In this document: piece by piece, positions 1 to 7,987 of the stretch | Layout: each line of letters begins with the position of its first letter | Position numbering within the stretch: the first letter of the stretch is position 1 | NCBI GenBank assembly: GCA_964449165.1 | Contig: CAYVAT010000002.1 | Span: forward strand, 127,719-191,718 | Length of the DNA: 64,000 nt | Origin: CAYSCW01 sp964449165 | Lineage (GTDB): Bacteria > Acidobacteriota > Aminicenantia > Aminicenantales > Aminicenantaceae | Direction of reading: 5' to 3' | Program-made: the position numbers and the translations under genes | Notes under the pieces: model-generated | What the model saw: the letters and a program-made list of their open reading frames with translations, nothing else | What the model was told of the DNA's origin: nothing | The model's database searches: none

Positions 1-926
1 CAGGAATTGGAGGGATTGGATCTATCGAGGATACGCACAGAACATTACTTGAAAAAGGGCCAGGCCGAGTCTCTCCTTTTTTTCTGGTCTCAGCCATCAT
101 CAACGAGGCTTCTGGTCAGGTCTCTATCCGTTTTAAAGCCAAGGGGCCAAATTCAGCTACCGCTACAGCCTGTACCACGGGAACACATGCTGTGGGAGAT
201 TCCTTTCGCATCATAGCCATGGGGGATGCCGATATCATGATTGCAGGCGGGGCAGAGGCGCCCATAACGCCCTTGGGGCTTGCTGGATTTTGCGCTATGC
301 GAGCTCTTTCCACCAGAAATGATGATCCCCCTCGAGCATCTCGGCCTTTTGATGCCCAGAGGGATGGGTTCATCATGGGAGAGGGTGCGGGTGTCCTCAT
401 TTTAGAAGAATTAGGGATGGCCTTGAGACGAGATGCCAGGATATATGCAGAGGTTGTAGGCTACGGCATGAGCGGCGATGCCTATCATGTGACCGCCCCT
501 TGCCTCGATGGAGATGGAGCCTATCGAGCAATGAAGAGGGCTCTGAAGGATGGGAGGGTGGACCCAGAAGAAGTCCAATATATAAATGCCCATGGCACAT
601 CGACTCTGTTTAACGACAAGATCGAGACACTAGCCATCAAGAGGTTGTTCGGCCCACATGCTTCCAGAATAGGGATCAATTCCACAAAATCCATGATGGG
701 GCACCTTTTGGGAGCTGCAGGAGGGATTGAAGCAGGTATTACAGCTCTCTGTCTCAAAAACCAAGTTATGCCTCCGACCATCAATTACCAATTTCCTGAT
801 CCAGAATGTGATTTGGATTATGTGCCCAACAAAGCCCGTAAGGCAGAAGTCCGTTATGCCTTGAGCAACTCCTTTGGCTTTGGGGGGACAAACGGTGCCC
901 TTTTGTTTAAAAAATTTGAAGAGTAA
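1..926 (+). CDS. fabF: Beta-ketoacyl-ACP synthase II (FabF-like), 5'-truncated by the window edge
   Basis: Condensing enzyme of type II fatty-acid synthesis: it joins malonyl-ACP to an acyl-ACP bound on the active-site cysteine. The frame is open from base 3 with no start, so only about 308 C-terminal residues of a roughly 410-residue protein are present. The catalytic cysteine lies in TACTTGTHAVG (visible residue 57). The two histidines are in NAHGTSTLFND and in the TKSMMGHLLGAAG segment, completing the Cys-His-His triad, and the C-terminal NSFGFGGTNG motif is intact. FabF and FabB are hard to separate on a fragment; the TSTLFND loop favours FabF. It ends in TAA 241 bases before etfB, so co-transcription with the ETF genes is possible but unproven. 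Confidence 0.95.
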   Translation, partial: GIGGIGSIEDTHRTLLEKGPGRVSPFFLVSAIINEASGQVSIRFKAKGPNSATATACTTGTHAVGDSFRIIAMGDADIMIAGGAEAPITPLGLAGFCAMRALSTRNDDPPRASRPFDAQRDGFIMGEGAGVLILEELGMALRRDARIYAEVVGYGMSGDAYHVTAPCLDGDGAYRAMKRALKDGRVDPEEVQYINAHGTSTLFNDKIETLAIKRLFGPHASRIGINSTKSMMGHLLGAAGGIEAGITALCLKNQVMPPTINYQFPDPECDLDYVPNKARKAEVRYALSNSFGFGGTNGALLFKKFEE

Positions 927-988
927 GCATAGATGGAGGGTTTTCGTCCCGGCACAGGTAATAAGCGCATTCCGGGAGGAACAGGGCA

Positions 989-1078
989 GAAAGGCCCGAT
1001 TTTCTGGTCAGGCCTTTCCGTATAATAGTCTTCGAAGCCAAAATGATTTGTGGCTTCTCTCGGTTGCCCTCGGGAGAG
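989..1078 (+). promoter_or_regulatory. Hairpin-rich leader upstream of etfB with a possible -10 box
   Basis: The 241-base gap between fabF and etfB holds consecutive inverted repeats: GAAAGGCC/GGCCTTTC (989-996 with 1011-1018), GAAGCCA/TGGCTTC (1034-1040 with 1051-1057) and a weaker CTCTC/GAGAG. A TATAAT lies at 1021-1026, directly after the first hairpin, but no good -35 is seen 16-18 bases upstream. None of the hairpins is followed by a T-run, so they are not typical intrinsic terminators. This could be a structured leader or only chance palindromes. Confidence 0.3.
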
Positions 1079-1167
1079 TATGGCTTTCTCTGAGCGTGGC
1101 TTGCACCTGAGGGCTTGTTGGATTTCCATCAACGTATGATTGGAGTAAAAAGTAGAAGGAGGTTTCA

Positions 1168-1950
1168 TTGAATATCTATGTTTTTGTCAAAAGGGTTCCT
1201 GATACGGAATCAAAGATTAGGATAAACCACGAGACCGGCTCGATCATCGAGGAAGGACTCAATTTTGTCTTGAATCCCTACGATGAGTATGCAGTGGAAG
1301 AGGCGCTCCGGTTGCGTGAGGCAAAGGGAGGCAAGGTTACTGTGCTTTCAGTCGGAACAGAAGAAGGCTTGGTTATTTTGAAAAAATGTCTAGCCATGGG
1401 TGCAGATGAGGCCGTGCTGGTGAAGGATGAGATCCCAGAGACCTATGATGGATTAAGAACGGCGAAGATCATTGCTCAAGCGGTAAAGAAGAAATTTTCG
1501 GATTTCGACCTGCTTCTATTTGGCAAGCAGGCTGTGGGCGTGGATAATGCCCAGGTTCCCTCCATGGTGGCCGAGTTTTTGAACCTGCCTCAGGTGAATG
1601 TAGTAACAAAATTGGAGATTGAAAGCAGCCAGGGTGTTGCGCAGCGAGAGATTGAAGGAGCTTTGGAGAAAGTTTGCTTTGCCTTGCCGGCAGTCATCAG
1701 TGCTCAAAAAGGGTTGAACGAGCCGCGGTATGAAACCTTGAAGGGAATCATGATGGCCAAGAGGAAGGAGATACCTGTCTTAACCCTGCAGGAATTAGAT
1801 TTTAGCCAAGAGGATCTTGAGCCACAGATAGAGATTGCCAGGATGGAGAGTCCGCCCCAGCGGGAAACAGGCAAAGTCATCGAGGAGGAACCTGCCGAGG
1901 CTGCCAAGAAATTGGTGGAGTTTCTCCATCAAGAAGCCAAAGTTATCTAG
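1168..1950 (+). CDS. etfB: Electron transfer flavoprotein beta subunit
   Basis: Small subunit of the FAD/AMP-containing ETF heterodimer, which carries electrons between acyl-CoA dehydrogenases or other flavoenzymes and a quinone or ferredoxin partner in the cytoplasm. The 260-residue protein has the family start (IYVFVKRVPDTESKIRI), the LNPYDEYAVEEALRLRE segment, and the KQAVGVDNAQVPSMVAEFL nucleotide-binding region. Translation starts at TTG, chosen because AGAAGGAGGT sits 5-6 bases upstream and no ATG fits. The alpha subunit follows after 13 bases. No acyl-CoA dehydrogenase or quinone oxidoreductase gene is adjacent, so the partner enzyme and any electron bifurcation cannot be inferred here. 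Confidence 0.95.
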   Translation: MNIYVFVKRVPDTESKIRINHETGSIIEEGLNFVLNPYDEYAVEEALRLREAKGGKVTVLSVGTEEGLVILKKCLAMGADEAVLVKDEIPETYDGLRTAKIIAQAVKKKFSDFDLLLFGKQAVGVDNAQVPSMVAEFLNLPQVNVVTKLEIESSQGVAQREIEGALEKVCFALPAVISAQKGLNEPRYETLKGIMMAKRKEIPVLTLQELDFSQEDLEPQIEIARMESPPQRETGKVIEEEPAEAAKKLVEFLHQEAKVI

Positions 1951-1963
1951 AAGGAGGGAAAGA

Positions 1964-2935
1964 ATGATTATCGTTTTTATGGAAGTCAGAGATGGTGAAA
2001 TAAAGAAATCCTCCTTGGAGGCTCTTTCTGAAGCGAGTAGAAAGGCTCAGGTTCTGGATACAAAAGCTGCGGCTGTCTTGGCCGGGCATAACCTGGAAAG
2101 CCTGGCTGACAAGATCTTCCCTTACGGAGCCTCGAAGGTCTATCTTTTGGAGAACACCCTTCTTAGCCATTATTCACCTTCCGCGGTTGCCCAGGCTCTT
2201 TCCCTTTTGATCGATGAGGTCAAACCTGAGATCATCTTCTTATCGGCAACTTCCATGGGGAAGGATTTGGCCCCCAGGCTTGCCGCAAAACTTGGAGTGA
2301 GCTTGGCCTCGGATTGCACGCGGATTGAGATTATGGATGGGAAGTTAGAAGTAGTGCGGCCGATTTATGCTGGGAAGGCTTTCTTGGCATTGCGCTTGAA
2401 ATCTTCTCCTCAAATAGTCTCCCTCAGGCCAAACGTCTTCCCTTTGATTGAACCCTCAAAAGATAGGGGAGAGGTAGTCCGTAAGGATGTGGTCATCGCC
2501 GAAGATCAGGCAAGAGATCAGGTTAAAGAGCTGGTAAAGGAAGCAGGAGCCGAGCTGGATGTAACAGAAGCGGACATCGTGATTTCAGGAGGCAGAGGGA
2601 TGAAAGGACCCGAAAATTTTGAGCTGCTCCGGGATTTAATTCCTTTCCTCCCTCACTCTACCATTGGGGCTTCTCGCTCTGCTGTTGATTCAGGATGGAT
2701 CGACCACCAACATCAGGTTGGCCAAACTGGAAAAACCGTCTCTCCTACTCTCTACATTGCTTTTGGAATCTCAGGGGCCATACAGCACTTGGCAGGTATG
2801 AATTCCTCCAAGTTCATTATTGCTGTCAACAAAGACCCGGAAGCACCCATCTTTAAGGTGGCCAATTTCGGAGTGGTAGGAGATCTCTTTGAAGTGATTC
2901 CCCACTTGAAAGAAGAGTTGCAGAAAATACAATAA
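1964..2935 (+). CDS. etfA: Electron transfer flavoprotein alpha subunit
   Basis: Large ETF subunit, which binds the redox-active FAD and pairs with the beta subunit. The start is ATG behind AAGGAGGG; the longer open frame beginning inside etfB is rejected because its first 43 residues are out-of-frame etfB sequence. The 323-residue protein shows the N-terminal Rossmann-like half (SATSMGKDLAPRLAAKLG) and the C-terminal FAD domain with ISGGRGMKGPENFELL, GASRSAVDSGWIDHQHQVGQ, the GISGAIQHLAGM helix and AVNKDPEAPIF. It lies 13 bases after etfB and converges on the polyferredoxin gene of the opposite strand, with only 28 bases between stops and no clear terminator. Confidence 0.95.
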   Translation: MIIVFMEVRDGEIKKSSLEALSEASRKAQVLDTKAAAVLAGHNLESLADKIFPYGASKVYLLENTLLSHYSPSAVAQALSLLIDEVKPEIIFLSATSMGKDLAPRLAAKLGVSLASDCTRIEIMDGKLEVVRPIYAGKAFLALRLKSSPQIVSLRPNVFPLIEPSKDRGEVVRKDVVIAEDQARDQVKELVKEAGAELDVTEADIVISGGRGMKGPENFELLRDLIPFLPHSTIGASRSAVDSGWIDHQHQVGQTGKTVSPTLYIAFGISGAIQHLAGMNSSKFIIAVNKDPEAPIFKVANFGVVGDLFEVIPHLKEELQKIQ

Positions 2936-2963
2936 GGAACACTATTTTTGGAAGGACTTCTGG

Positions 2964-4556
2964 TTACTCCAGTTCTTCCGGCAAGAAGATATCCAGCAGA
3001 ACTTGGTTTTTATCTGACCGGTTCTCTCCTACGCTGGTTACATAGATAGCGGGCTTATCCACCACGGGGCATTTGTTCTCACATATTCCGCAGCCGATGC
3101 AGAGGTCGACGACCACAACCGGACATGCGGGATTCTTTATAGTTCCATCAGGAAGTTTCACTTCGGTATTCACTAGTTTTATGGCTTTGGGAGAAGTGGG
3201 ACAGTGTTCCTCACAGACAATGCACGGAGTTCCCATGCTGTATGGAATACAGCGGTTCTTGTCCACCCAGGCTGTGCCAATAACGACCTTGATTTTTTCT
3301 GGGATGGTAAGCTCCTTAATAGCTCCTGTGGGGCAGACTTGGGAACAGAGGGAACAATAATATTCGCAGTAACCTATTTTGGGAACGAGCATGGGGGTCC
3401 ACAGCCCTTCAGGGCCTGCTTCTGAGAGGGCAGGTTGGAGGGCATTTGTCGGGCAGACTTTCATGCACTCTCCACAGCGAACGCATTTTTGGAGGAACTT
3501 CTTTTCGGGCAAAGCTCCAGGAGGGCGAATCAGCTTGGGCGAGGAACGGCGCAAAGAAGGAGAGAAGCGGAAAAAGGGGACGGCAATGGCTCCCAGGAGA
3601 GAGGTAAAGATGAGCTTTCTTCGAGAAAGGTTCACTTGTTTCACATCTTCAAGCCCTGATTTCAAGGGGAACCGGATGGCATCAGTAGGACAGATCGAAC
3701 TGCAGGTAAAGCAATAATCGCATTCAGAGCTTTTCCATTCTTCGTTAGGGAAAGGAGTGGCCTCTGTCTGACAATGGATTGTGCACAGTCTGCATTCTAT
3801 GCATTTTTGTGGGTCAATGTGCAGCTTCAGCACATTCCACCTGGAGATGAGAGCTAAGAAGCCCCCCAGAGGGCAGATATAACGGCACCAGAACCTCTCT
3901 CTTGTTAGGTTGAGGAGGACAAGGCCGATAAAAATCGCTCCGATGAAGAATCCTTGGAAAAATGTGGTGTTGATGGCCAGCCTTTCCAGGAATTGGACCA
4001 GATTGTCTCCGATGCTGAAGAGCTTAAGCTTGTAGAAGAGATCAATAAGAGCGTTGAAGCTGTATCGGAAGGCGGGAAGCACGCTCCCTACAAAGGAGCG
4101 GTAAAGAAGCGATAAAGGGTCGAAGATTCCGACAAGATCAAGGGTTAAGAGAGTGCTGACCAGAAGAAATATCAGAAAGTAATATTTCCAGGATAGAGGA
4201 CCAGCAGGTTTTTTCTTTGGCTTTAAGAGCTTTGCTTTTTTAAAAATGAAGGAAAAAAATTGGTGTACAGCGCCGAGAGGGCAAACCCAGCCACAGACCA
4301 CTCGTCCCAGGACAAAAGTGATCAAAATGGTTACAGCCGCAAAGATGAAGGAGAAAAAAACAGTCCGGGAGGCGATAAAGGTTGCTAGAGCAAGGAGAGG
4401 ATCAAAATGAAAAAATATCTCTACCTGTCCTATGTAATCCTGTCCTGGGAAACGGGTTTGTAGCAGCAGATATATAAAGAGGCAAAAGAAAAGAGCCTGA
4501 CTGAGGATTCTGAGGGCTTGGATGATCCTGTATTTCTTAGACCGTTCTTTTTTCAA
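2964..4556 (-). CDS. Membrane-bound polyferredoxin, NapH-like half fused to a NapG-like half
   Basis: Predicted inner-membrane electron carrier of 530 residues. Residues 1-235 form an NapH/CcoG-type membrane domain with several hydrophobic helices and the two signatures CGWVCPLG (88-95) and CRYICPLGG (224-232). A ferredoxin pair follows at about 252-290 (CIECRLCTIHC, CDYCFTCSSICP). After residue 310 comes SRRKLIFTSLLGAIAVPFF, which looks like an internal twin-arginine signal, and then more Fe-S motifs (CVRCGECMKVCP, YYCSLCSQVCP, CIVCEEHCP, CIGCGICENKCP). The start is TTG, with GGAG ten bases upstream, inside the end of the DUF362 gene (20-base overlap), so translational coupling is likely. 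The electron donor and acceptor are not evident; no nitrate reductase or other terminal enzyme is nearby. Confidence 0.85.
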   Translation of the reverse strand: MKKERSKKYRIIQALRILSQALFFCLFIYLLLQTRFPGQDYIGQVEIFFHFDPLLALATFIASRTVFFSFIFAAVTILITFVLGRVVCGWVCPLGAVHQFFSFIFKKAKLLKPKKKPAGPLSWKYYFLIFLLVSTLLTLDLVGIFDPLSLLYRSFVGSVLPAFRYSFNALIDLFYKLKLFSIGDNLVQFLERLAINTTFFQGFFIGAIFIGLVLLNLTRERFWCRYICPLGGFLALISRWNVLKLHIDPQKCIECRLCTIHCQTEATPFPNEEWKSSECDYCFTCSSICPTDAIRFPLKSGLEDVKQVNLSRRKLIFTSLLGAIAVPFFRFSPSLRRSSPKLIRPPGALPEKKFLQKCVRCGECMKVCPTNALQPALSEAGPEGLWTPMLVPKIGYCEYYCSLCSQVCPTGAIKELTIPEKIKVVIGTAWVDKNRCIPYSMGTPCIVCEEHCPTSPKAIKLVNTEVKLPDGTIKNPACPVVVVDLCIGCGICENKCPVVDKPAIYVTSVGENRSDKNQVLLDIFLPEELE

Positions 4557-5424
4557 TGGTCAACTGCTCCAGATGGATCTGGCCGAATCCTTTCTGATGG
4601 GCCACTTCGAGGAAGGGCAGTTGTTCAGGGTCGATGCTGAAGAAGCTGGCTCCCATGGCATCTACGGCCACATAATCCACACCTGCGACTACAGTTTTGA
4701 AGAGTTTGGCGTCAGAGAGCCTCCCTCCTTGAGGTCCATTTCTGATGAGAATACGGAAACCGTCGAGAAGAGTCAGGCAGGGCTTGAAGAAGGCTGAGAG
4801 ATCGATCATAGCCTGATCGATCCTCTGATGGAGTTGGTTACGGTTTCCTCCGAGAGCACCCAGCCAGTTCTTCATTCCCATGGTTAACCTGGAGAGACTA
4901 TGGGTCTTAGCAATGGGGGCATTGATGATCTTGTCAGCTTGGACAAAGTCTGTAAACACCTCCCATTCTTTGAGCCATTCTCCACGGAGGGCCATTTTCT
5001 TAAGCCGATGTCGGTTGGGAAAGAGGACCTTTGCCCCTGCATCTTTGGCTGCTTGAGCAATGCCAGAGCGGGCGTAGGTTCTTTGAGCGGGATTGCATGG
5101 ATTGTCCATGACCTTGACTTCTTTGGCTCCTGCGTCAAAACTGAGCTCGACCAGAGTCTTGACCACCTCCGGGTTTGTGCAAGCTGCCTGCTCAGGGGTC
5201 CTGTCCCAGCCGATATTTGGCTTGACTACGACCACATCCCCTTTGCTTATAAAACGCTTGATTCCTCCCAGTGCTTGGATCGCTTCCCGGGTGATGGCCC
5301 CTGGTGAGTCGCCTTGGACGAGGGCAAGATCTGGGAAATTTTTTTCCTGGGAAAAAAGAGAAGGGGTGAGGCCGAGAGTGAGACTTCCTATGGTGACTTC
5401 TTTGAGGAATTCTCTCCTTTTCAT
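4537..5424 (-). CDS. DUF362 family protein with twin-arginine signal
   Basis: A 295-residue protein of the DUF362 family, often found with ferredoxin proteins but without an established reaction. The N-terminus MKRREFLKEVTIGSLTLGL is a Tat-type signal (RR, then F-L-K, then a hydrophobic stretch), implying export of a folded, possibly cofactor-bearing protein. Family features include VVVKPNIGWD, the TNPEVVKTLVELSFDAGAKEV segment and PIAKTHSLSRLTMGMKNWLGAL. The start has AAGGA about nine bases upstream and lies 6 bases after the amidase stop. The polyferredoxin gene overlaps its end by 20 bases, so the two probably work together as an exported redox module; that pairing is inference. Confidence 0.85.
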   Translation of the reverse strand: MKRREFLKEVTIGSLTLGLTPSLFSQEKNFPDLALVQGDSPGAITREAIQALGGIKRFISKGDVVVVKPNIGWDRTPEQAACTNPEVVKTLVELSFDAGAKEVKVMDNPCNPAQRTYARSGIAQAAKDAGAKVLFPNRHRLKKMALRGEWLKEWEVFTDFVQADKIINAPIAKTHSLSRLTMGMKNWLGALGGNRNQLHQRIDQAMIDLSAFFKPCLTLLDGFRILIRNGPQGGRLSDAKLFKTVVAGVDYVAVDAMGASFFSIDPEQLPFLEVAHQKGFGQIHLEQLTIEKRTV

Positions 5425-5430
5425 CGTCTT

Positions 5431-6612
5431 TTATCCTTTTCCCAGAGAGCGTAAATAATCTAAGATGCCTTCATAGATTCCCTGGGCCACCTGCTGTCGG
5501 TATTCAGGGCTTCGAAGCCTTGCCTCTTCGGTGATGTTGCTCAAGTGTGAGATTTCCACCAGAATGGAAGGCACATTATCTACTCCTATCAGAACCCAGA
5601 AAGGGCCACCTTTAACTCCCAAGTCTTTGACATCTTTGTACCTTGTGGAAAGAGTCTTGACTAGGTTTATTTGAATCTTTTCAGCCAGTTCCTTGGATTC
5701 GACGATCTTGCTGTTGCGGGCGATCTTGGTGATGATCTCTTTCATCTGGCTGATGTTTTTGGTGGAGGTCGCATTTTCCCGTGCTGCGATTTCATTGACG
5801 GAGGGATCTTGACTGAAATTAAGGTAGAAGGTTTCCACCCCCCTGCGTTTCTTGTTGGGGTTGGCGTTGGCGTGTATTGAGATATAGAGGTCAGCCTCTT
5901 TCTGGTTGGCGATGACAGTCCGGTTCTCCAGGGGGATGAGGATATCCGATTCTCTGGTGAGGATAACCTCCAGATCACCTTTCCTATCCAGAAGACTCTT
6001 CAGTCTGAGGGCCACATCGAGAACGACTTGCTTTTCTTGAAGGCCCTTTTTTCCGATACAACCAGGATCTTCTCCTCCGTGGCCAGGGTCGATAACAATT
6101 CTCTGAATCCCTAAGCCTAGCTGACGCACCATGCTGTAACCGGATTTGGCTGGTTGTGGAGGTTGAGATTGTTTTCCTGAAGGAGATTCCGCAGCTTGGT
6201 GAGGATAAATATCGATGAGGATCCTGAACGGATCAAAGAGATGCCAGACCCGATAGCGTTTGATCTTTTGGAAATTCAAATCCGCCACCACCCTGACCGT
6301 GGAAGACGTTTTTTGTGCGATGCGTATCTGGCTGAGATAGGCGTTCTGGACTAGGAAGGTTTTTCCATGGAGGATTGGATTCAGTTTAGCCTGGTAGATG
6401 TCGACATAGATGCGGTCAGGATCATGGAGTTCGTTGAAGCTGTATTCTCTCAGTTTACCAACGTCGACTACAACCCGTGTATAAGAAGGATGAGTGTAGG
6501 AACGGAGGTTGTAGATCTCTATTCTGGGATCATCTTCATCAGGGGGGAATGAAAGAGAGAAAAAGGCTGGGAGAAGAAACAGAATCAGCAGGGATATTTT
6601 TTTGATATCCAT
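5431..6612 (-). CDS. N-acetylmuramoyl-L-alanine amidase with AMIN domain (AmiC-like)
   Basis: Periplasmic zinc amidase that cleaves the MurNAc-L-Ala bond of peptidoglycan, typically during cell separation. The 393-residue protein starts with a signal peptide (hydrophobic SLLILFLLPAFFSLSF). An AMIN domain follows at about residues 30-135 (RVVVDVGKLREYSF, DRIYVDIYQAKL), then a proline/serine-rich linker, then Amidase_3 from about 165 to the end. Zinc ligands are expected in IDPGHGGEDPG, in the Glu of KGLQEKQVVLDVALRL and in ISIHANANP; the catalytic Glu is in ILVEISHLSN. Only the one AMIN domain is evident. It heads the three-gene unit amidase-DUF362-polyferredoxin; the amidase is probably functionally unrelated to the other two. 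Confidence 0.93.
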   Translation of the reverse strand: MDIKKISLLILFLLPAFFSLSFPPDEDDPRIEIYNLRSYTHPSYTRVVVDVGKLREYSFNELHDPDRIYVDIYQAKLNPILHGKTFLVQNAYLSQIRIAQKTSSTVRVVADLNFQKIKRYRVWHLFDPFRILIDIYPHQAAESPSGKQSQPPQPAKSGYSMVRQLGLGIQRIVIDPGHGGEDPGCIGKKGLQEKQVVLDVALRLKSLLDRKGDLEVILTRESDILIPLENRTVIANQKEADLYISIHANANPNKKRRGVETFYLNFSQDPSVNEIAARENATSTKNISQMKEIITKIARNSKIVESKELAEKIQINLVKTLSTRYKDVKDLGVKGGPFWVLIGVDNVPSILVEISHLSNITEEARLRSPEYRQQVAQGIYEGILDYLRSLGKG

Positions 6613-6626
6613 CCTATAATCTATTA

Positions 6627-6655
6627 ATTCTATAAGATATATATACTTATGTCAA
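6627..6655 (-). promoter_or_regulatory. Sigma70-like promoter for the amidase-DUF362-polyferredoxin unit
   Basis: On the minus strand TTGACA (6650-6655) and TAGAAT (6627-6632) are separated by 17 bases. The -10 ends 14 bases before the amidase ATG, which predicts a leader of only about 8 bases; only a weak TAGG precedes the start. Confidence 0.6.
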
Positions 6656-6669
6656 TTCGGCTTTTCTTC

Positions 6670-7872
6670 TCAAGCTCCGTATTTTTTGAGCTTTCCAGCA
6701 TGGGCCAGCATCAAAGGCATGGCATAAATAGCCTGAAAACGCCCCAGATAGCCTCGGCTGCATTCTCTCTCTGAGAAAGCCTTTACTCTGTCCGGCTGAG
6801 CAGCCAGAGAGTTGAGAAGGAAGGGGTTGGGATGCCAGGAATGGGATTTGAGGCGGCAGGGTGTGGAATGGTCTGAGGTGACCACCAGCACTTCTGGTTC
6901 AAGAGTCGTAAGGCGGGGAAGATAATCATCCACTTCTTCGATGGCTGTTTTCTTAGCTTCAAAATTTCCGTCTTCTCCCGCTGAATCTGTTTTTTTGACG
7001 TGAACGTAGAAGAAGTCGTAATCCTTGAAGTTTTGTTCCACTGAAGCAAACAGGCTGCCTAAGCCTTCTGTGGGATGGAGGATGGTCATGCCCACCAGTT
7101 TTGCCAGGCCCTTATACATGGGATATTGAGCGATGGCAACCGGGTTCAATTTATAGAGTTCGTTCATGGTGGGGATGGAGGGAGTCTTGGAAAATCCTCT
7201 GAGTAAGACTGTGTTGGCAGGGACAGAGTTGCCTAGAATTTCTGTCGCTTCTTTTATAAAGCCGTTCACTATCTTAGCTGTTGGCTCTGCTTTCGGAGAG
7301 AGCGGATGAGTGTCGATTGGAGGCTTTCCTTCTTTCTGGGGGTCGGCATCGGTAAGAGAATCAGAGAGGGCCTCGCCGCTGAATTTCGCTACAAAACGGT
7401 GCTCTCTTCCAGGATAAAGAGTGATGTTTGTGCCTTCTTTCCTTTTCAAAGAGCTGTTGAGCAACTGGCACAAGCTTTCATTCTTCCTGGTAGGAATCCT
7501 TCCTGCTCTCCGATCGATAATCAGGCCTCCTTTCAGGGTGGCAAAATTTCCCCTGGCCACAAGATCCTCTTTTCCTACATCAACTCCCGTCCCCAGGGCT
7601 TCAAGGATTCCTCGTCCGAGGAGGTGTTTTATAGGATCATAACCAAAAAGAGCCAGGTGGGCGGGACCGCTTCCGGGAGTAATTCCCATGAAAACAGGAT
7701 CTGTAAGACCGCATACGCTCTTGGCAGCAAGGGAGTCGAGATGGGGCGTCTGTGCGGCCTCCAAGGGAGTCTTCCCCTTCTCAGGCAGATCCCCCAAACC
7801 GTCCATCACTAAAAGGACGATTTTCGACTGTGTTTTAACAGTAAGTTCTTGAGCAAGAATTTCCCATTCCAT
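6670..7872 (-). CDS. apgM: 2,3-bisphosphoglycerate-independent phosphoglycerate mutase, archaeal (ApgM) type
   Basis: Glycolytic and gluconeogenic interconversion of 3- and 2-phosphoglycerate without 2,3-BPG, a two-metal enzyme of the alkaline-phosphatase superfamily. The 400-residue length matches ApgM, not the roughly 510-residue GpmI. Visible motifs are KIVLLVMDGLGDLP (metal-binding Asp), TPHLDSLAAKSVCGL, PGSGPAHLALFGYDP (the serine nucleophile region), RGNFATL, the HVKKTDSAGEDGN segment, and VTSDHSTPC with a distal KSHSWHPNPFLL. The first 15 residues (MEWEILAQELTVKTQ) precede the usual family start, but no other start codon lies between. The gene lies divergent to guaA; its promoter places the mRNA start about 3 bases before the ATG. 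Confidence 0.93.
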   Translation of the reverse strand: MEWEILAQELTVKTQSKIVLLVMDGLGDLPEKGKTPLEAAQTPHLDSLAAKSVCGLTDPVFMGITPGSGPAHLALFGYDPIKHLLGRGILEALGTGVDVGKEDLVARGNFATLKGGLIIDRRAGRIPTRKNESLCQLLNSSLKRKEGTNITLYPGREHRFVAKFSGEALSDSLTDADPQKEGKPPIDTHPLSPKAEPTAKIVNGFIKEATEILGNSVPANTVLLRGFSKTPSIPTMNELYKLNPVAIAQYPMYKGLAKLVGMTILHPTEGLGSLFASVEQNFKDYDFFYVHVKKTDSAGEDGNFEAKKTAIEEVDDYLPRLTTLEPEVLVVTSDHSTPCRLKSHSWHPNPFLLNSLAAQPDRVKAFSERECSRGYLGRFQAIYAMPLMLAHAGKLKKYGA

Positions 7873-7882
7873 TCTAGAGAAA

Positions 7883-7911
7883 ACTATATGAAATTACAGA
7901 GATGAAGTCAA
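7883..7911 (-). promoter_or_regulatory. Promoter of apgM, predicted near-leaderless
   Basis: Minus strand TTGACT (7906-7911), 17-base spacer, TATAGT (7883-7888). Ten bases separate the -10 from the ATG, so transcription is expected to begin 3-4 bases before the start codon. No Shine-Dalgarno sequence is present. Confidence 0.65.
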
Positions 7912-7952
7912 TTCAAAAGCGTACATGCTTCTGTTCAATCCTTTCTAATACG

Positions 7953-7981
7953 TTTACAATGCCTTTTTCCTCTGCTAAAAT
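7953..7981 (+). promoter_or_regulatory. Promoter of guaA, predicted leaderless
   Basis: TTTACA (7953-7958), 17-base spacer, TAAAAT (7976-7981). The guaA ATG begins only 7 bases after the last -10 base, where transcription would normally start. No Shine-Dalgarno sequence lies upstream. Confidence 0.65.
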
Positions 7982-7987
7982 CGGTAC

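Noticed and set aside
1835..1963. Longer open frame upstream of the etfA ATG
   Set aside because: It lies in another frame inside etfB, has no family match, and the ATG at 1964 has a strong Shine-Dalgarno sequence and the expected N-terminus.
2936..2963. Bidirectional terminator between etfA and the polyferredoxin gene
   Set aside because: The 28-base gap has a short T-run but no GC-rich hairpin.
7306..7812. 168-codon frame opposite apgM
   Set aside because: Antisense shadow of a fully supported enzyme gene; no recognisable protein features or start signals.
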